Source: Acidobacteriota bacterium (lineage in GTDB: Bacteria; Acidobacteriota; Thermoanaerobaculia; Thermoanaerobaculales; Thermoanaerobaculaceae). From it: a DNA stretch of 64,000 bases. Under the pieces are notes generated by a model. The model was not told the origin of the DNA. It saw only the letters and a program-made list of their open reading frames with translations, and ran no database searches. The position numbers and the translations under genes are program-made. The stretch is taken from the NCBI GenBank assembly GCA_016213675.1, contig JACQZW010000033.1:124001-188000 (forward strand). Direction: 5' to 3'. Shown here piece after piece: positions 26,397 through 35,166 of this stretch (the first letter of the stretch is position 1; every line of letters begins with the position of its first letter).

Positions 26397-27069
26397 ACGA
26401 AAAAGGTTCCCGTGGTGGCCTTGGGCGCTGTTCGCCTGGATGGCCGTCGTGATCTGGGCGGCGTTCTTCTACGCCCCCGCGGCCAAGGGCTTCAAAGGTG
26501 AATCGGCCCGGATCGTCTTCTTCCACGTCCCGCAGGCCTGGGTCGCGGTGCTGGCGTTCTGCGTCAACCTCGTCGCCTCCCTCCGCTACCTTCGGCGGCG
26601 CGATCTGGTCGACGACGCCAGAGCCGCGGCGGCGGCCCGCCTGGGACTCGTCTTCTCGATCCTCGCGACCGTCACCGGCTCGCTGTTCGCCAAGGTGATG
26701 TGGGGGTCGTTCTGGAATTGGGATCCCCGCGAGGTGTCGATCGCCATCCTCCTCCTGGTCTATGCGGCGTACTTCGCGTTGCGGGAGGCGATTCCCGACG
26801 ACGAGCGGCGGGCCTCGCTGTCGTCCTCCTATGCCGTGCTGGCGTTCGTGACGATGCCGTTCCTGGTCTTCGTGGTCCCGCGGATCTACTGGTCGCTCCA
26901 TCCCGACACGCTGATCAACTCCCGTGGCAGCATCGACATGGAGTCGCGGATGTTCCAGGTCCTGATGGGAGCGTTAGCGGGATTTACTGGCCTGTTCTTC
27001 TGGTTGTACACTCTGGATGTGCGGCTGGCGAAGGTTGGCCTGAGGCGCCGGCAGCGTGAGGAGTCGTAG
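26389..27069 (+). CDS. ccmC: Heme-handling membrane protein CcmC
   Basis: 226 residues, six membrane helices. CcmC presents heme to CcmE through its tryptophan-rich WWD loop, seen here as 'WGSFWNWDPRE' around residues 104-114, flanked by the expected histidines ('FFHVPQAWVAV' near residue 45). The ATG at 26389 overlaps the ccmB stop by eight bases, which excludes the longer in-frame start within ccmB. It is followed three bases later by ccmD. Confidence 0.94.
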   Translation: MTERKRFPWWPWALFAWMAVVIWAAFFYAPAAKGFKGESARIVFFHVPQAWVAVLAFCVNLVASLRYLRRRDLVDDARAAAAARLGLVFSILATVTGSLFAKVMWGSFWNWDPREVSIAILLLVYAAYFALREAIPDDERRASLSSSYAVLAFVTMPFLVFVVPRIYWSLHPDTLINSRGSIDMESRMFQVLMGALAGFTGLFFWLYTLDVRLAKVGLRRRQREES

Positions 27070-27072
27070 GCG

Positions 27073-27192
27073 ATGCCTGGACCCGAGAGTCTCGTGTGGG
27101 TTGCTGCGGTCACCGTGGTGATCTGGATCGGTGTGTTCTGCTACTGCCTCGCCTTGGACAAACGCGTTCGCCGCCTCGAGGAGGGTGAATGA
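27073..27192 (+). CDS. ccmD: CcmD-like small membrane protein
   Basis: 39 codons between ccmC and ccmE. The product has one hydrophobic helix ('LVWVAAVTVVIWIGVFCYCLAL') followed by a basic then acidic tail ('DKRVRRLEEGE'), the usual CcmD layout. CcmD links CcmE to the CcmABC complex. The ATG at 27073 is three bases after the ccmC stop and the TGA overlaps the ccmE start as ATGA. Position and topology support the call; the sequence is too short for a motif. Confidence 0.82.
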   Translation: MPGPESLVWVAAVTVVIWIGVFCYCLALDKRVRRLEEGE

Positions 27193-27590
27193 ACCGCAGG
27201 ACCGTGTGGACCGTCTGCGGCGTGGTTGTGATTGTCGGGTTCGTCGCGTTCGGCGCCGGCGCCTTCAAGTCCAACCTGACGCCGTACGTGAGCTTCTCGC
27301 AGGCCCGGTCGACCAGCGACGCCGTGCAGGTGGCCGGCGCGCTCGTCCAGGGCTCGGACCACTACGACGAGGGCACCCAGAGCCTGCAGTTCGTCCTCCA
27401 GGACGACAAGGGCGACAAGCTGGCGATCGCCTACAAGGGCTTGAAGCCGGGCAACTTCAACGAGGCGATCCAGGTCGTGGCCATCGGCCGCTTCGACAAG
27501 GGACGGCTCGAGGCCGAGAAGCTGCTCGTCAAGTGCCCGTCGAAGTACCAGGGAATCGAGGAAAAGGCTTACAGTTCCAAGGCCTCATGA
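27189..27590 (+). CDS. ccmE: Cytochrome c maturation protein CcmE, Cys-type variant
   Basis: 133 residues. An N-terminal membrane anchor (about residues 5-24) precedes a periplasmic OB-fold domain. CcmE carries heme covalently to CcmF. The classical heme ligand is a His in a HDxxY motif; here the equivalent place reads 'LLVKCPSKY', giving C116 and Y120 (CxxxY). This is the known variant of archaea, some deltaproteobacteria and other phyla, reported to occur where CcmH is absent. No ccmH is seen next to the operon in this window. The start overlaps ccmD as ATGA. Confidence 0.95.
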   Translation: MNRRTVWTVCGVVVIVGFVAFGAGAFKSNLTPYVSFSQARSTSDAVQVAGALVQGSDHYDEGTQSLQFVLQDDKGDKLAIAYKGLKPGNFNEAIQVVAIGRFDKGRLEAEKLLVKCPSKYQGIEEKAYSSKAS

Positions 27591-27634
27591 GCCGGCCGGC
27601 CTGACGGCCGGTCGTTGTCACGTTTGGGGGGGAT

Positions 27635-30184
27635 ATGTTCTGGCCAGGTGTGGTCGCTCTCTGGGGCGCCGTGATTGCCCTTATCGGTTCGACGTTCTTC
27701 TACTTCCAGAGTCTCCGCGGTCGCGAGGGAGCGCGGTCATGGGCCCGCCAGTTCTACGCCTTGGCCACCTTTGCCGTCGTCCTCGCCAGCGGGGTACTGC
27801 TCTTCCTCATCCTTCGGCACGACTTCCGCCTGCACTACGTCTACTCCTACTCCGACCTGTCGCTGCCGACGTCGTACCTGATCTCCACCTTCTGGGCGGG
27901 ACAGGAGGGGAGTTTCCTCCTCTGGCTTCTCTGCGGCATGCTCGTCGGGCTCCCGCTCATCCGCTACGCGCGGCATTACGAGGACCGGACGCTGCTGGTC
28001 TACAACCTCGCCCAGCTCTCCCTGCTCCTGATCCTCGTCCGCCAGTCGCCGTTCCGTTTCCTCGCCGATCTGCCGCCGGGCCAGGTGCCCTTCGACGGGC
28101 AGGGGCTCAACCCCCTGCTCCAGAACCCGTGGATGACCATCCATCCGCCGATCATGTTCGTGGGCTATGCGGCCACGGCCGTGCCCTTCGCCTTCGCCGT
28201 TGCGGCGCTCTGGGGACGGCAGTACGACGAATGGGTGAAGGCATCGTTGCCTTGGGCTCTGCTTACCGTCGTGACGCTGGGCTGCGCCATCCTCCTGGGC
28301 GGGTACTGGGCGTACGTGACCCTCGGCTGGGGAGGCTACTGGGGCTGGGACCCTGTGGAGAACTCATCGCTCATCCCATGGTTGGCCTCTGCTGCCCTGG
28401 TGCACGGGATGTTGCTGCAACGAGCCCGGGGCCGCTTCCGAAAGCTCAACTTCACGCTCGCGATCCTCGCCTATGTCCTGGTCGTCTATGCGACGTTCCT
28501 GACCCGGTCCGGTGTGCTCGCCGACTTCTCGGTCCACTCGTTCGTCGACCTCGGCATCACCGGCTGGCTGGTCGCCAACCTCGTCGTCTTCCTGGTCATC
28601 GGCTTCGGCGCGCTGATGTGGCGGTTCCGTGAAATCCCCACCCAACCGGGCGACGAGCCCTTCTTGTCACGCACGGTCTTCTTCGTGCTGGCCATTTCCG
28701 CCCTCCTCGGCACTGCCGCGATGATCCTCCTGGGGACCTCCGCGCCGCTGATCACGCGCTTGGCCACCAAGCCCTCCCAGGTCGGGCCGGCCTTCTACAA
28801 CAAGGTGACGCTGCCGATCGGCATCCTCCTGGCGATGCTGCTCAGTCTCGTCCCGTACCTGCAGTGGCGAGGTGCCAGCGCGGAGTTCCGCAAGCGCGTG
28901 ACGGTCGCGGGCTTGTTGGCGATCGTCTCCACCGCTGTCGGCGTCGCATTCGGCGCCTCTGGAGTGCTGTACGTGCTGTTCCTCTTCGTCTCCCTGTTCG
29001 CGTTTTTCTCCAACCTGTTGAAGACCATCGACGAGTTCAGGAAGAAGCGCATCAAGGTGGCCGGCGGCTATCTCGCCCACGTGGGTCTCGGCCTGATGCT
29101 GGCCGGGATCATCACGTCGAGCGCCTTCAACCGGACCGAGAAGGTCGTGCTCCCGCTCGGAGAGGGCAAGCAGGTCATGGGCTACACCCTGACGTTCAAG
29201 GGCGTCGACAAGCCGACCCCGACTGCCAGGGACGCGATGATGGTCGAGGTCCGCGATGCGGGCGGCAAGGCCTACGTCGCGAGACCGCTGATGTTCCGCA
29301 ACGAGAAGTCCAACCAACTCGTGGCGAACCCCGACGTCCGCGTCCGCCTGACCCACGACGTCTATGTGTCGCCCATCGAGTTCGACCCGGGGCGGCCGGC
29401 CGAGGGGAACACCATCGAGCTGGCCAAGGGCGGCACTGCGCAGGTCGGGCCGGTCGCGGTCACCTTCCAGGCGTTCGACATGAGCGGCTCGCATGCCGGC
29501 GGCGATGGCCTCACCATCGGCGCCAGGCTGCTGATCCGTCAGGCCTCGGTGAGCAACGAGATCAAGCCGATGATCTCCTCGACGCCCCAAGGGTTCGCCG
29601 GCGAGCCAGTGGCGATCCCTGGCCTGCCCGACGCGACGGTCACGCTGGTCGGAGTCAACGCAAGTCCGCCCGGACAGATCAGGCTGCAGTTCAGCGGCGT
29701 GGGTGGTGGCGTCGCCACGCGAGCCTCGTTGCACCCGGGCGAGACGCTCACCTACCGCGGCGTCACTCTCACATTCGCCGACTTCGACCTCTCCGACTTC
29801 GACCCGCAATCCGGCAGGATCAACATCGGGGCGTCCTTCAAGGTCGGCGGCGGTCAGGGCGGGGAGATCACCCCGATCTACCGCAGCGGTCAGGGTGGCG
29901 AAGAGCATGTGGATGCCGCGATCCCCGGTCTCGAAGGGGTCATGCTCCGGCTCGGCCGGATGAACGCCGAAGAGAAGGCGGTCGAGGTGCTCGTTCTCGA
30001 CCCCCACTCCGGCGGAGACTCCGGCGAACCGGCGAGGTTTTCGGTGGACTTCTCGGTGAAGCCGATGATCGGCCTGCTCTGGACCGGCCTCGTCGTCCTC
30101 CTGATCGGCGGAACGATGGCCGTGCTGCGACGGGGTGAGGAGTTCTCGTCTGCGGTGTCGGCCCAGGCCGCGCCTGCTGCGTGA
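27635..30184 (+). CDS. ccmF: Cytochrome c heme lyase subunit CcmF
   Basis: 849 residues, larger than most bacterial CcmF (about 650). The membrane part has the WWD heme loop 'WGGYWGWDPVENSS' near residue 235, the 'TIHPPIMFVGYA' His region and 'ARGRFRKLNF'. After about residue 480 an extended periplasmic part of about 330 residues follows, then a final membrane helix near residue 815. It attaches heme to apocytochrome c. There are 44 bases between ccmE and the ATG at 27635, with a GGGGGG run in front of it. Confidence 0.95.
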   Translation: MFWPGVVALWGAVIALIGSTFFYFQSLRGREGARSWARQFYALATFAVVLASGVLLFLILRHDFRLHYVYSYSDLSLPTSYLISTFWAGQEGSFLLWLLCGMLVGLPLIRYARHYEDRTLLVYNLAQLSLLLILVRQSPFRFLADLPPGQVPFDGQGLNPLLQNPWMTIHPPIMFVGYAATAVPFAFAVAALWGRQYDEWVKASLPWALLTVVTLGCAILLGGYWAYVTLGWGGYWGWDPVENSSLIPWLASAALVHGMLLQRARGRFRKLNFTLAILAYVLVVYATFLTRSGVLADFSVHSFVDLGITGWLVANLVVFLVIGFGALMWRFREIPTQPGDEPFLSRTVFFVLAISALLGTAAMILLGTSAPLITRLATKPSQVGPAFYNKVTLPIGILLAMLLSLVPYLQWRGASAEFRKRVTVAGLLAIVSTAVGVAFGASGVLYVLFLFVSLFAFFSNLLKTIDEFRKKRIKVAGGYLAHVGLGLMLAGIITSSAFNRTEKVVLPLGEGKQVMGYTLTFKGVDKPTPTARDAMMVEVRDAGGKAYVARPLMFRNEKSNQLVANPDVRVRLTHDVYVSPIEFDPGRPAEGNTIELAKGGTAQVGPVAVTFQAFDMSGSHAGGDGLTIGARLLIRQASVSNEIKPMISSTPQGFAGEPVAIPGLPDATVTLVGVNASPPGQIRLQFSGVGGGVATRASLHPGETLTYRGVTLTFADFDLSDFDPQSGRINIGASFKVGGGQGGEITPIYRSGQGGEEHVDAAIPGLEGVMLRLGRMNAEEKAVEVLVLDPHSGGDSGEPARFSVDFSVKPMIGLLWTGLVVLLIGGTMAVLRRGEEFSSAVSAQAAPAA

Positions 30185-30191
30185 TCGCGAT

Positions 30192-30217
30192 CCGGACGCC
30201 GGGGCGCCGGCGTCCGG
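30192..30217. terminator. Hairpin after the ccm operon
   Basis: An 11-bp perfect stem (CCGGACGCCGG with CCGGCGTCCGG) and a GGCG loop start eight bases after the ccmF stop. The position fits termination of the ccm operon, but there is no U-tract on the plus strand, so it may instead mark a Rho-dependent or processing site. Confidence 0.4.
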
Positions 30218-30322
30218 GCCGGGACCTCGCTCCAGCGGGCCGACAGCTTCCCCGGTGGGGCGGCCCGGCCAGCTCTGACCGGAGCAGTCCGTCGCCACCT
30301 AGGAGGCCCGCGGTCGCCGCGC

Positions 30323-30328
30323 TATACT
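30323..30328 (+). promoter_or_regulatory. -10 box of the LON-domain gene
   Basis: TATACT lies 11 bases before the ATG at 30340, so the leader would be about five bases and no ribosome site is present. No convincing -35 box is visible 16-18 bases upstream. Confidence 0.5.
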
Positions 30329-30339
30329 CGCGCTCGAAC

Positions 30340-30939
30340 ATGGCGACGTTTGTACTGCCTTTGTACCCGCTGGAAAGCCGGGTTTTGCTGCCCGGTGAGA
30401 GCGTGCAGGTGCCCCTGGCGAGCACGTGGGCACGCGCCATCATCCTGCAGTCCCGCGATTACGGCGATTCGGTGGTGGTCTCGCTCGTCGACGGCGAATC
30501 GGTGCACGAGATCGGCGTCACCGCCGTCGTGGCCGAACAGGCAGGCGATTCGGCGGCGTTGCGGGGGGTGTCCCGTTGCCGCCTCCTCACCCTGGTGCGC
30601 GAGGACCTCCCGTTGGTGCGGGCCGAGCGGTTCCCCGAGCCGCCGACCGGTGGCCGGGCCGTTCCACTGGCCCGGTTGCTGCGCGCCCGCTACCTGCGGC
30701 TGTGCGGCACCCTCTCGCGCCCCCCAGGCCTCGATCACGACCAGAAGGACCTCTCGAGCCTCACGTGGCGCGTGACGGCGACGCTCGGGCTCACACCCGA
30801 CCAGCAGCAGGGGTTCCTCAATGTCCCCGACCCCATGACCCGTGGCCAGTTGCTCCTCCTCGCCGTTCGCGAGCTCGAGCGGCGCGAGCGGTTCCTCCGC
30901 CCGTGGGCCCACATGCGTTCAAACATGGCGTGGAACTGA
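30340..30939 (+). CDS. LON substrate-binding domain protein
   Basis: 199 residues that match the N-terminal substrate-recognition domain of Lon ('LPLYPLESRVLLPGESVQVPL', 'HEIGVTAVVAE', 'GVSRCRLL') but without the AAA+ or protease parts. The C-terminal half is helical with a terminal 'ELERRERFLRPWAHMRSN'. Stand-alone LON proteins bind proteins or peptides; their partners are mostly unknown. The ATG at 30340 fits the domain start and the nearby TATACT box. The next gene starts 13 bases downstream and is probably co-transcribed. Confidence 0.85.
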   Translation: MATFVLPLYPLESRVLLPGESVQVPLASTWARAIILQSRDYGDSVVVSLVDGESVHEIGVTAVVAEQAGDSAALRGVSRCRLLTLVREDLPLVRAERFPEPPTGGRAVPLARLLRARYLRLCGTLSRPPGLDHDQKDLSSLTWRVTATLGLTPDQQQGFLNVPDPMTRGQLLLLAVRELERRERFLRPWAHMRSNMAWN

Positions 30940-30952
30940 CCAGAGAGCGAAG

Positions 30953-31966
30953 ATGGCCAAGATCGACCTCAATCCCGACGCCTACCGCCTTGCCGCCGAA
31001 TGCCTCTTCCGGATCCGTCAGCTCGTTCGCGAGATGCTCAGGGCGGCGTACGGCGAAGCATGGGACCATGAGGGTATCCCCGAGGAACTCCTCGGTCACC
31101 TCACCAGCCGACGTGCCCGCGAGGCCAGCATCAACTGGCACCTGTCGGACAGCGCCGACCTCCTCGACTACACCGGGTTCGCCAACATCTACGACATCAT
31201 CGCTGCCAACGAGTCGGCGCTCGAGCTCTTCTCGAGCCTGGCGCCCGATCCCAACGTGCTGCGCATTCGCTTCCTGGAGCTCGACACGATCCTCAACCGG
31301 ATCGCTTATGTGCGGCCCGTTGCCGACACGGAGATCGGGTTCCTGGTGAGCTTCGACGAACGGATCAGGCGATTGGCGGTGGTGCCGGCCGGTCAGAGGC
31401 CGGCGATGGCAAAGCCGGCGGCGGCCAAGAGCGCGCAGAAGCGGGACCCGAAGGCGATTCCCGAGCCGGTCCCGATCGAATCGAAGTCACCTCCCGCGCC
31501 TCCGGCGAAGGAGAAGAGAGCCGACACCACCCCGGTCAGAGAAGCCTCCCCTCCTCCGGCCGCCGAAAGGCCGGCCGCGGCGCCGGTCCCGGCTCCGCAG
31601 AAGCCGGCGCCCGAGACGCAAGGCGACTCACACCTGGAGGAGGCGCTACTGGCCGGCCGGGATAACGTGGTCCTGGCGGCGCTCTACCGTGAGATCACCT
31701 CGCTGGCCGACGGCCTGTGGACCCAGGCGGCCCCGGCACTCGCCGTCACCTGGGAACGCGTTCGCGAGTCCGACTGGTACAACGACCGCTTCGCCAAGCT
31801 CGGTCTCAAGTCCGTGTCGGACTTCTACGGCCTCGTCGAGGAAGCCCGGGAACGACTGCTCGGCGGCACGTCGCGCAACGAGTTGCAGGAGTTTCTTAAG
31901 GAGCGCAACTTCGCCCAGGTGCTGCTGTCGCTTCGCGAGCTGTTCCGGCATCATCTCGCCGGCTAG
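30953..31966 (+). CDS. HEPN-like protein with Pro/Ala-rich linker, unknown function
   Basis: 337 residues. About residues 1-145 are helical and resemble Swt1/HEPN-type domains: 'HLSDSADLLDYTGFANIYDIIAANESALELF' is followed by 'ELDTILNRIAYVRPVADTEIGFL'. HEPN ribonucleases have Rx4-6H ending in IAH; here the position is Tyr (NRIAY), so RNase activity is doubtful. A Pro/Ala/Lys-rich linker covers about 150-230, then a second helical domain. The similarity is judged by eye. The gene follows the LON-domain gene by 13 bases. A role in protein quality control or as a regulatory HEPN is possible but not shown. Confidence 0.7.
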   Translation: MAKIDLNPDAYRLAAECLFRIRQLVREMLRAAYGEAWDHEGIPEELLGHLTSRRAREASINWHLSDSADLLDYTGFANIYDIIAANESALELFSSLAPDPNVLRIRFLELDTILNRIAYVRPVADTEIGFLVSFDERIRRLAVVPAGQRPAMAKPAAAKSAQKRDPKAIPEPVPIESKSPPAPPAKEKRADTTPVREASPPPAAERPAAAPVPAPQKPAPETQGDSHLEEALLAGRDNVVLAALYREITSLADGLWTQAAPALAVTWERVRESDWYNDRFAKLGLKSVSDFYGLVEEARERLLGGTSRNELQEFLKERNFAQVLLSLRELFRHHLAG

Positions 31967-31973
31967 CGGCCGC

Positions 31974-33497
31974 CTATTCCGGGGGCTTGCGGGCGATCAG
32001 CAGGAAGTCACGGGGTCCGGAGAGCCAGGCGTCGAGGCGCTCGGCGAGAGACCGGACCGGCTCGGGCTGGTGCGGATCCGCCAGTCTCTGCTCCGACGGG
32101 AATGGCCGCAGGCGGCGGATCTCGACGACCTGAAGGCCGACCGCTCGGGCCACGAAACCTATCGCATCAGGGTGCACGGGAACGCGGTGCGTCGGGTCGA
32201 CCCAGAAGAGGTTCGCGCCCACTCGCAGCGACTCGGGGTTCGGGCACTCGATGAGCAGGAGGCCTCCTGGCCGCAGCGCCCTGGCGGCGAGGTCGACCAA
32301 CACCATCCAGCCAGCCGACCCCAGGTGTTCGACGAGGTGCACTGCCGTGACGGCACCGAGGCTTTGCGGCGGCACGGCGCGGAGCTCGGCCAATGCCTCG
32401 GCCTGCTCCGCCGCGAGGCCGAGCCGACGACATGCCTGGACCATCGCGGCATCGCTGTCGACGCCGCGCGACTCGATCCCATGGTCGCGGAGGACCTCGA
32501 GCAGCTCCCCGCGACCGCACCCGAGATCCAGCACCGGACGAGAGTCCTGCAGCAGCGGCAGGTACTCGGCGACCCTGTCGCGGATCTCCGCGCGATCGCC
32601 ACGGAAAGTGTCGGTGAAGGTCGCGAAGGCGCGACGCATCGCGGCTGGTAGCTCCGACTCGGCCTCGGCGCTCGTTTCGACATGGAGCGGCTCGCCGGCG
32701 ATCACCCGATCCAGGAGTCCCGAGGAAGCTGTCAGCTCCTCGTGCAGCGCGCCGACCAAGGCATCGACGCGCCCCGAAAGCGCCGGCAACCGAGAGTCGC
32801 GGAGCTCCTCGGCCAGGGCCAGAACCGACTGGCTATCGACATGCAGGCGCTCGACGCTTCGCTCGAGCTGGGGAAGTCGTTCGTCACGAATAGCTTCCAT
32901 CTCGCCCAGGGCTTCCGACAGACCTGCCTGAAGTGCGCCTAGATCGCCTTCGACCCGCCCCACGCGCTCGTCACGAAGGCCATCCAGGTTGGCCTGCACC
33001 TCAACCACCCTGGCCTGGAGCTCGGGAAACCGCTCGTCGCGCAAGCGCTCCGCCTCGCCCTGCACGGCTCTGAGCGAGGCGGAGATGTCCGCATCCTGAC
33101 TGGCGAGTCGCTGCTCCGCGGTCGCGAAGTCGCGGCGCGCCTCGGCCAGCACCGCCCTCAGGTCCGAGACCTCCGCAGTGAACTGGTCTTGACGAGTATC
33201 GGAATGGACCCGCAGTCCCTCGAGTCGGGCTTCGACATGCCGCTGCAACTCGAGCCGGGCGCCCCCCTCGCTCTGGGCGTCACGTCCCAGGACGTCGATC
33301 GCCGCCTGGACGTTCTCGAGTCTGGTACGCAAGACGTCCAGGGCCTGGATCGACTCTCCCAGCCGCCTCAGCTCGGGACCGAGCAGCAGCCGTGCAAGTC
33401 CGCGATGCACCGCTGTCAGGACGCCGCCTGCTCCGCCCCGGCGGCGACGGCCTGCTGCAGGGTCACCCGGTTCGGCGCGAGCGGACTTGTCAGGCAA
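31974..33497 (-). CDS. SAM-dependent methyltransferase with long N-terminal coiled coil
   Basis: 507 residues. About residues 45-270 are a long coiled coil rich in Leu, Glu and Arg with repeated 'RDERLPQL / RDSRLPAL' elements. The C-terminal part is a class I methyltransferase: motif I 'VLDLGCGRGELLEVL', 'AVTAVHLVEHLG' and 'ALRPGGLLLIECPNPE'. The arrangement recalls methyltransferases that cap or modify surface polysaccharides. The longest start is a TTG at 33497, six bases after the rplI stop; an internal start in the basic N-terminal stretch cannot be ruled out. Confidence 0.85.
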   Translation of the reverse strand: MPDKSARAEPGDPAAGRRRRGGAGGVLTAVHRGLARLLLGPELRRLGESIQALDVLRTRLENVQAAIDVLGRDAQSEGGARLELQRHVEARLEGLRVHSDTRQDQFTAEVSDLRAVLAEARRDFATAEQRLASQDADISASLRAVQGEAERLRDERFPELQARVVEVQANLDGLRDERVGRVEGDLGALQAGLSEALGEMEAIRDERLPQLERSVERLHVDSQSVLALAEELRDSRLPALSGRVDALVGALHEELTASSGLLDRVIAGEPLHVETSAEAESELPAAMRRAFATFTDTFRGDRAEIRDRVAEYLPLLQDSRPVLDLGCGRGELLEVLRDHGIESRGVDSDAAMVQACRRLGLAAEQAEALAELRAVPPQSLGAVTAVHLVEHLGSAGWMVLVDLAARALRPGGLLLIECPNPESLRVGANLFWVDPTHRVPVHPDAIGFVARAVGLQVVEIRRLRPFPSEQRLADPHQPEPVRSLAERLDAWLSGPRDFLLIARKPPE

Positions 33498-33503
33498 GGG
33501 CGG

Positions 33504-33965
33504 CTACGCCTGTGCCTCTTCGCCCTCCCGCTCGACGTGGAGGGTGATCGGGACGTGCACCTCGCGGTGGAGGTGAACCTCAGCCGTGAAGGTTCCGAGC
33601 CGCTTGACATGCTGCGGGAGGACGAGCTTGCGCCGATCAATCTCGATCCCCTTGGAGGCAAGCGCTTCGGCAACGTCGTGGGTCGTCACCGACCCGTAGA
33701 GGGCGTCGCCCTCGCCGGCGCGGCGGACGAAGGTCAGCTCCACCCCGGCGAGCCGGGAGGCCACCGCCTCGGCGTTCCCCTTCTCGCGGACCTGGACTGT
33801 CTCCCACTGGCGCTGCTCCTGCTTGAAGCGGGCCAGGTTCGACTTCGTCGCCTGGTACGCGAGGCCCTTGGGGATCAAGAAGTTCCGCCCGTAGCCCGGC
33901 TTGACCTCGCACAGGGTCCCGCGGTCGCCGAGGTTCTCCACGAATTCGTTGAGTATGACCTTCAT
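33504..33965 (-). CDS. rplI: 50S ribosomal protein L9
   Basis: 153 residues, a standard L9: N-terminal 'MKVILNEFVENLGDRGTLCEVKPGYGRN' region, a long connecting helix and a C-terminal RNA-binding domain ending in a short acidic tail. The ATG overlaps the stop of the DUF2232 gene by four bases. It ends the rpsF - rpsR - DUF2232 - rplI operon. Confidence 0.97.
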   Translation of the reverse strand: MKVILNEFVENLGDRGTLCEVKPGYGRNFLIPKGLAYQATKSNLARFKQEQRQWETVQVREKGNAEAVASRLAGVELTFVRRAGEGDALYGSVTTHDVAEALASKGIEIDRRKLVLPQHVKRLGTFTAEVHLHREVHVPITLHVEREGEEAQA

Positions 33966-34921
33966 GCCTGCTCTCCTCCGTCAGTCGCCCTTCCACGGCG
34001 CAAGGCAAAGAAGTTGTCGGCCAGACCGACCGCCGACAGCCCTAGCGCCACCGGTAGTTGCAGGGCGAACAAAGCAACCCCCAGACGGACCCAGCGGTTT
34101 CCCCCGAGTCGCCGCCCAAGGTAGTAGTGGATGATAGCCAGCCCGTCAATGAAATACAAGCCGAGGACCACCGCAAAGAGGTTGGACGCGAGCCACTTTG
34201 CCGCGCCTCCGGCGAGCGCCCAACCGAGACCACCGACGACGAATCCGACCGCGAGCCACTCCTCCGACCGATACTCGTCGAAGTTCTCCCCAGCCGCTCC
34301 GAGGCCCAGGAGCGGAAGCCGCGGGCGCACCCAGAATGCTGCGGCGGTCACGTAGAGCGCGACGAGCGCCGGAGTCAGGTACGCGACCGAGTGGAGTGCC
34401 CAGGCCCACGTGTCCTCGCTCCCGCTCCCGGTCGGCCTGAAAGCTCGCGTGAGCTCCTCTGCCTCGCGAGCACCTTCGGCCAGCAGCCCGAGCAGGGACC
34501 CGACCGGATCGGTCGGCCCGACCAGGCCGACGATGAAACCGGAAACGCCGACCAGCGCTGCCCCCGCGACTACCGCGGCCCAGCGGCCGGTGCTCCAGCC
34601 GGCGCGGATGCGGAGCTCGACCGAAAAGGCCGGCAGCGCGGCCACCAGCAAGTAACCGCAGGCCACCGCCAGGAGCCATGGCACGGGGTGCAGCAGCGCT
34701 GCGCCGAGCAAAGCGACGAGCACCCATCCCCAGGCGAGCACCGAGGGGCGGCCGCCGGACGCGTAGTGGAGCAGCGGAAGCGGAGCCAGCAGGGCCAGGA
34801 AGATCCCGGCGAACGGAAGGAGCGGCAGGGTCATGAAGATCGCGAAGGAAAACAGGCCTGCCACCCCAGGCCCGATGCGGCGCAGGGGTGGCAGCGGAGC
34901 CGGTGCGTCGAGGGGCGTCAT
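33962..34921 (-). CDS. DUF2232 (YybS-like) membrane protein
   Basis: 319 residues with about eight hydrophobic helices. Position between rpsR and rplI and the membrane profile match the DUF2232/YybS family, which sits beside these genes in many Firmicutes and other phyla. The protein is of unknown function. The late segment 'NLFAVVLGLYFIDGLAIIHYYLGRR' is typical. The ATG lies 13 bases after rpsR and the stop overlaps rplI (ATGA), so it is translated with the ribosomal proteins. Confidence 0.85.
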   Translation of the reverse strand: MTPLDAPAPLPPLRRIGPGVAGLFSFAIFMTLPLLPFAGIFLALLAPLPLLHYASGGRPSVLAWGWVLVALLGAALLHPVPWLLAVACGYLLVAALPAFSVELRIRAGWSTGRWAAVVAGAALVGVSGFIVGLVGPTDPVGSLLGLLAEGAREAEELTRAFRPTGSGSEDTWAWALHSVAYLTPALVALYVTAAAFWVRPRLPLLGLGAAGENFDEYRSEEWLAVGFVVGGLGWALAGGAAKWLASNLFAVVLGLYFIDGLAIIHYYLGRRLGGNRWVRLGVALFALQLPVALGLSAVGLADNFFALRRGRATDGGEQA

Positions 34922-34934
34922 CCGACGCGCCCGC

Positions 34935-35165
34935 TCAGTCCCCCACGAATGGGAGCAACGCCATCAACCGCGCCCGCTTCACGGCGCGGGTCAGCTTGCG
35001 CTGGTAGATCGGGTCGGTGCCCGACACGCGACGCGGCAGGATCTTGCCCGATACCGGCACGTATTGGCGGAGCAGGTCGATATCCTTGTAGTCGATGTAC
35101 TCGATGCCCTCGGTGGTGAACTTGCAGACCTTCTTCCGCTTGACGTAGTACTTCTTCTTCGGCAT
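34935..35165 (-). CDS. rpsR: 30S ribosomal protein S18
   Basis: 76 residues with the S18 core ('[27 protein letters not shown]', '[18 protein letters not shown]'). The basic N-terminus '[16 protein letters not shown]' has a single Cys, so the four-Cys zinc form is absent. It begins one base after the rpsF stop, so S6 and S18 are co-translated partners. Confidence 0.97.
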   Translation of the reverse strand: MPKKKYYVKRKKVCKFTTEGIEYIDYKDIDLLRQYVPVSGKILPRRVSGTDPIYQRKLTRAVKRARLMALLPFVGD

Positions 35166-35166
35166 C

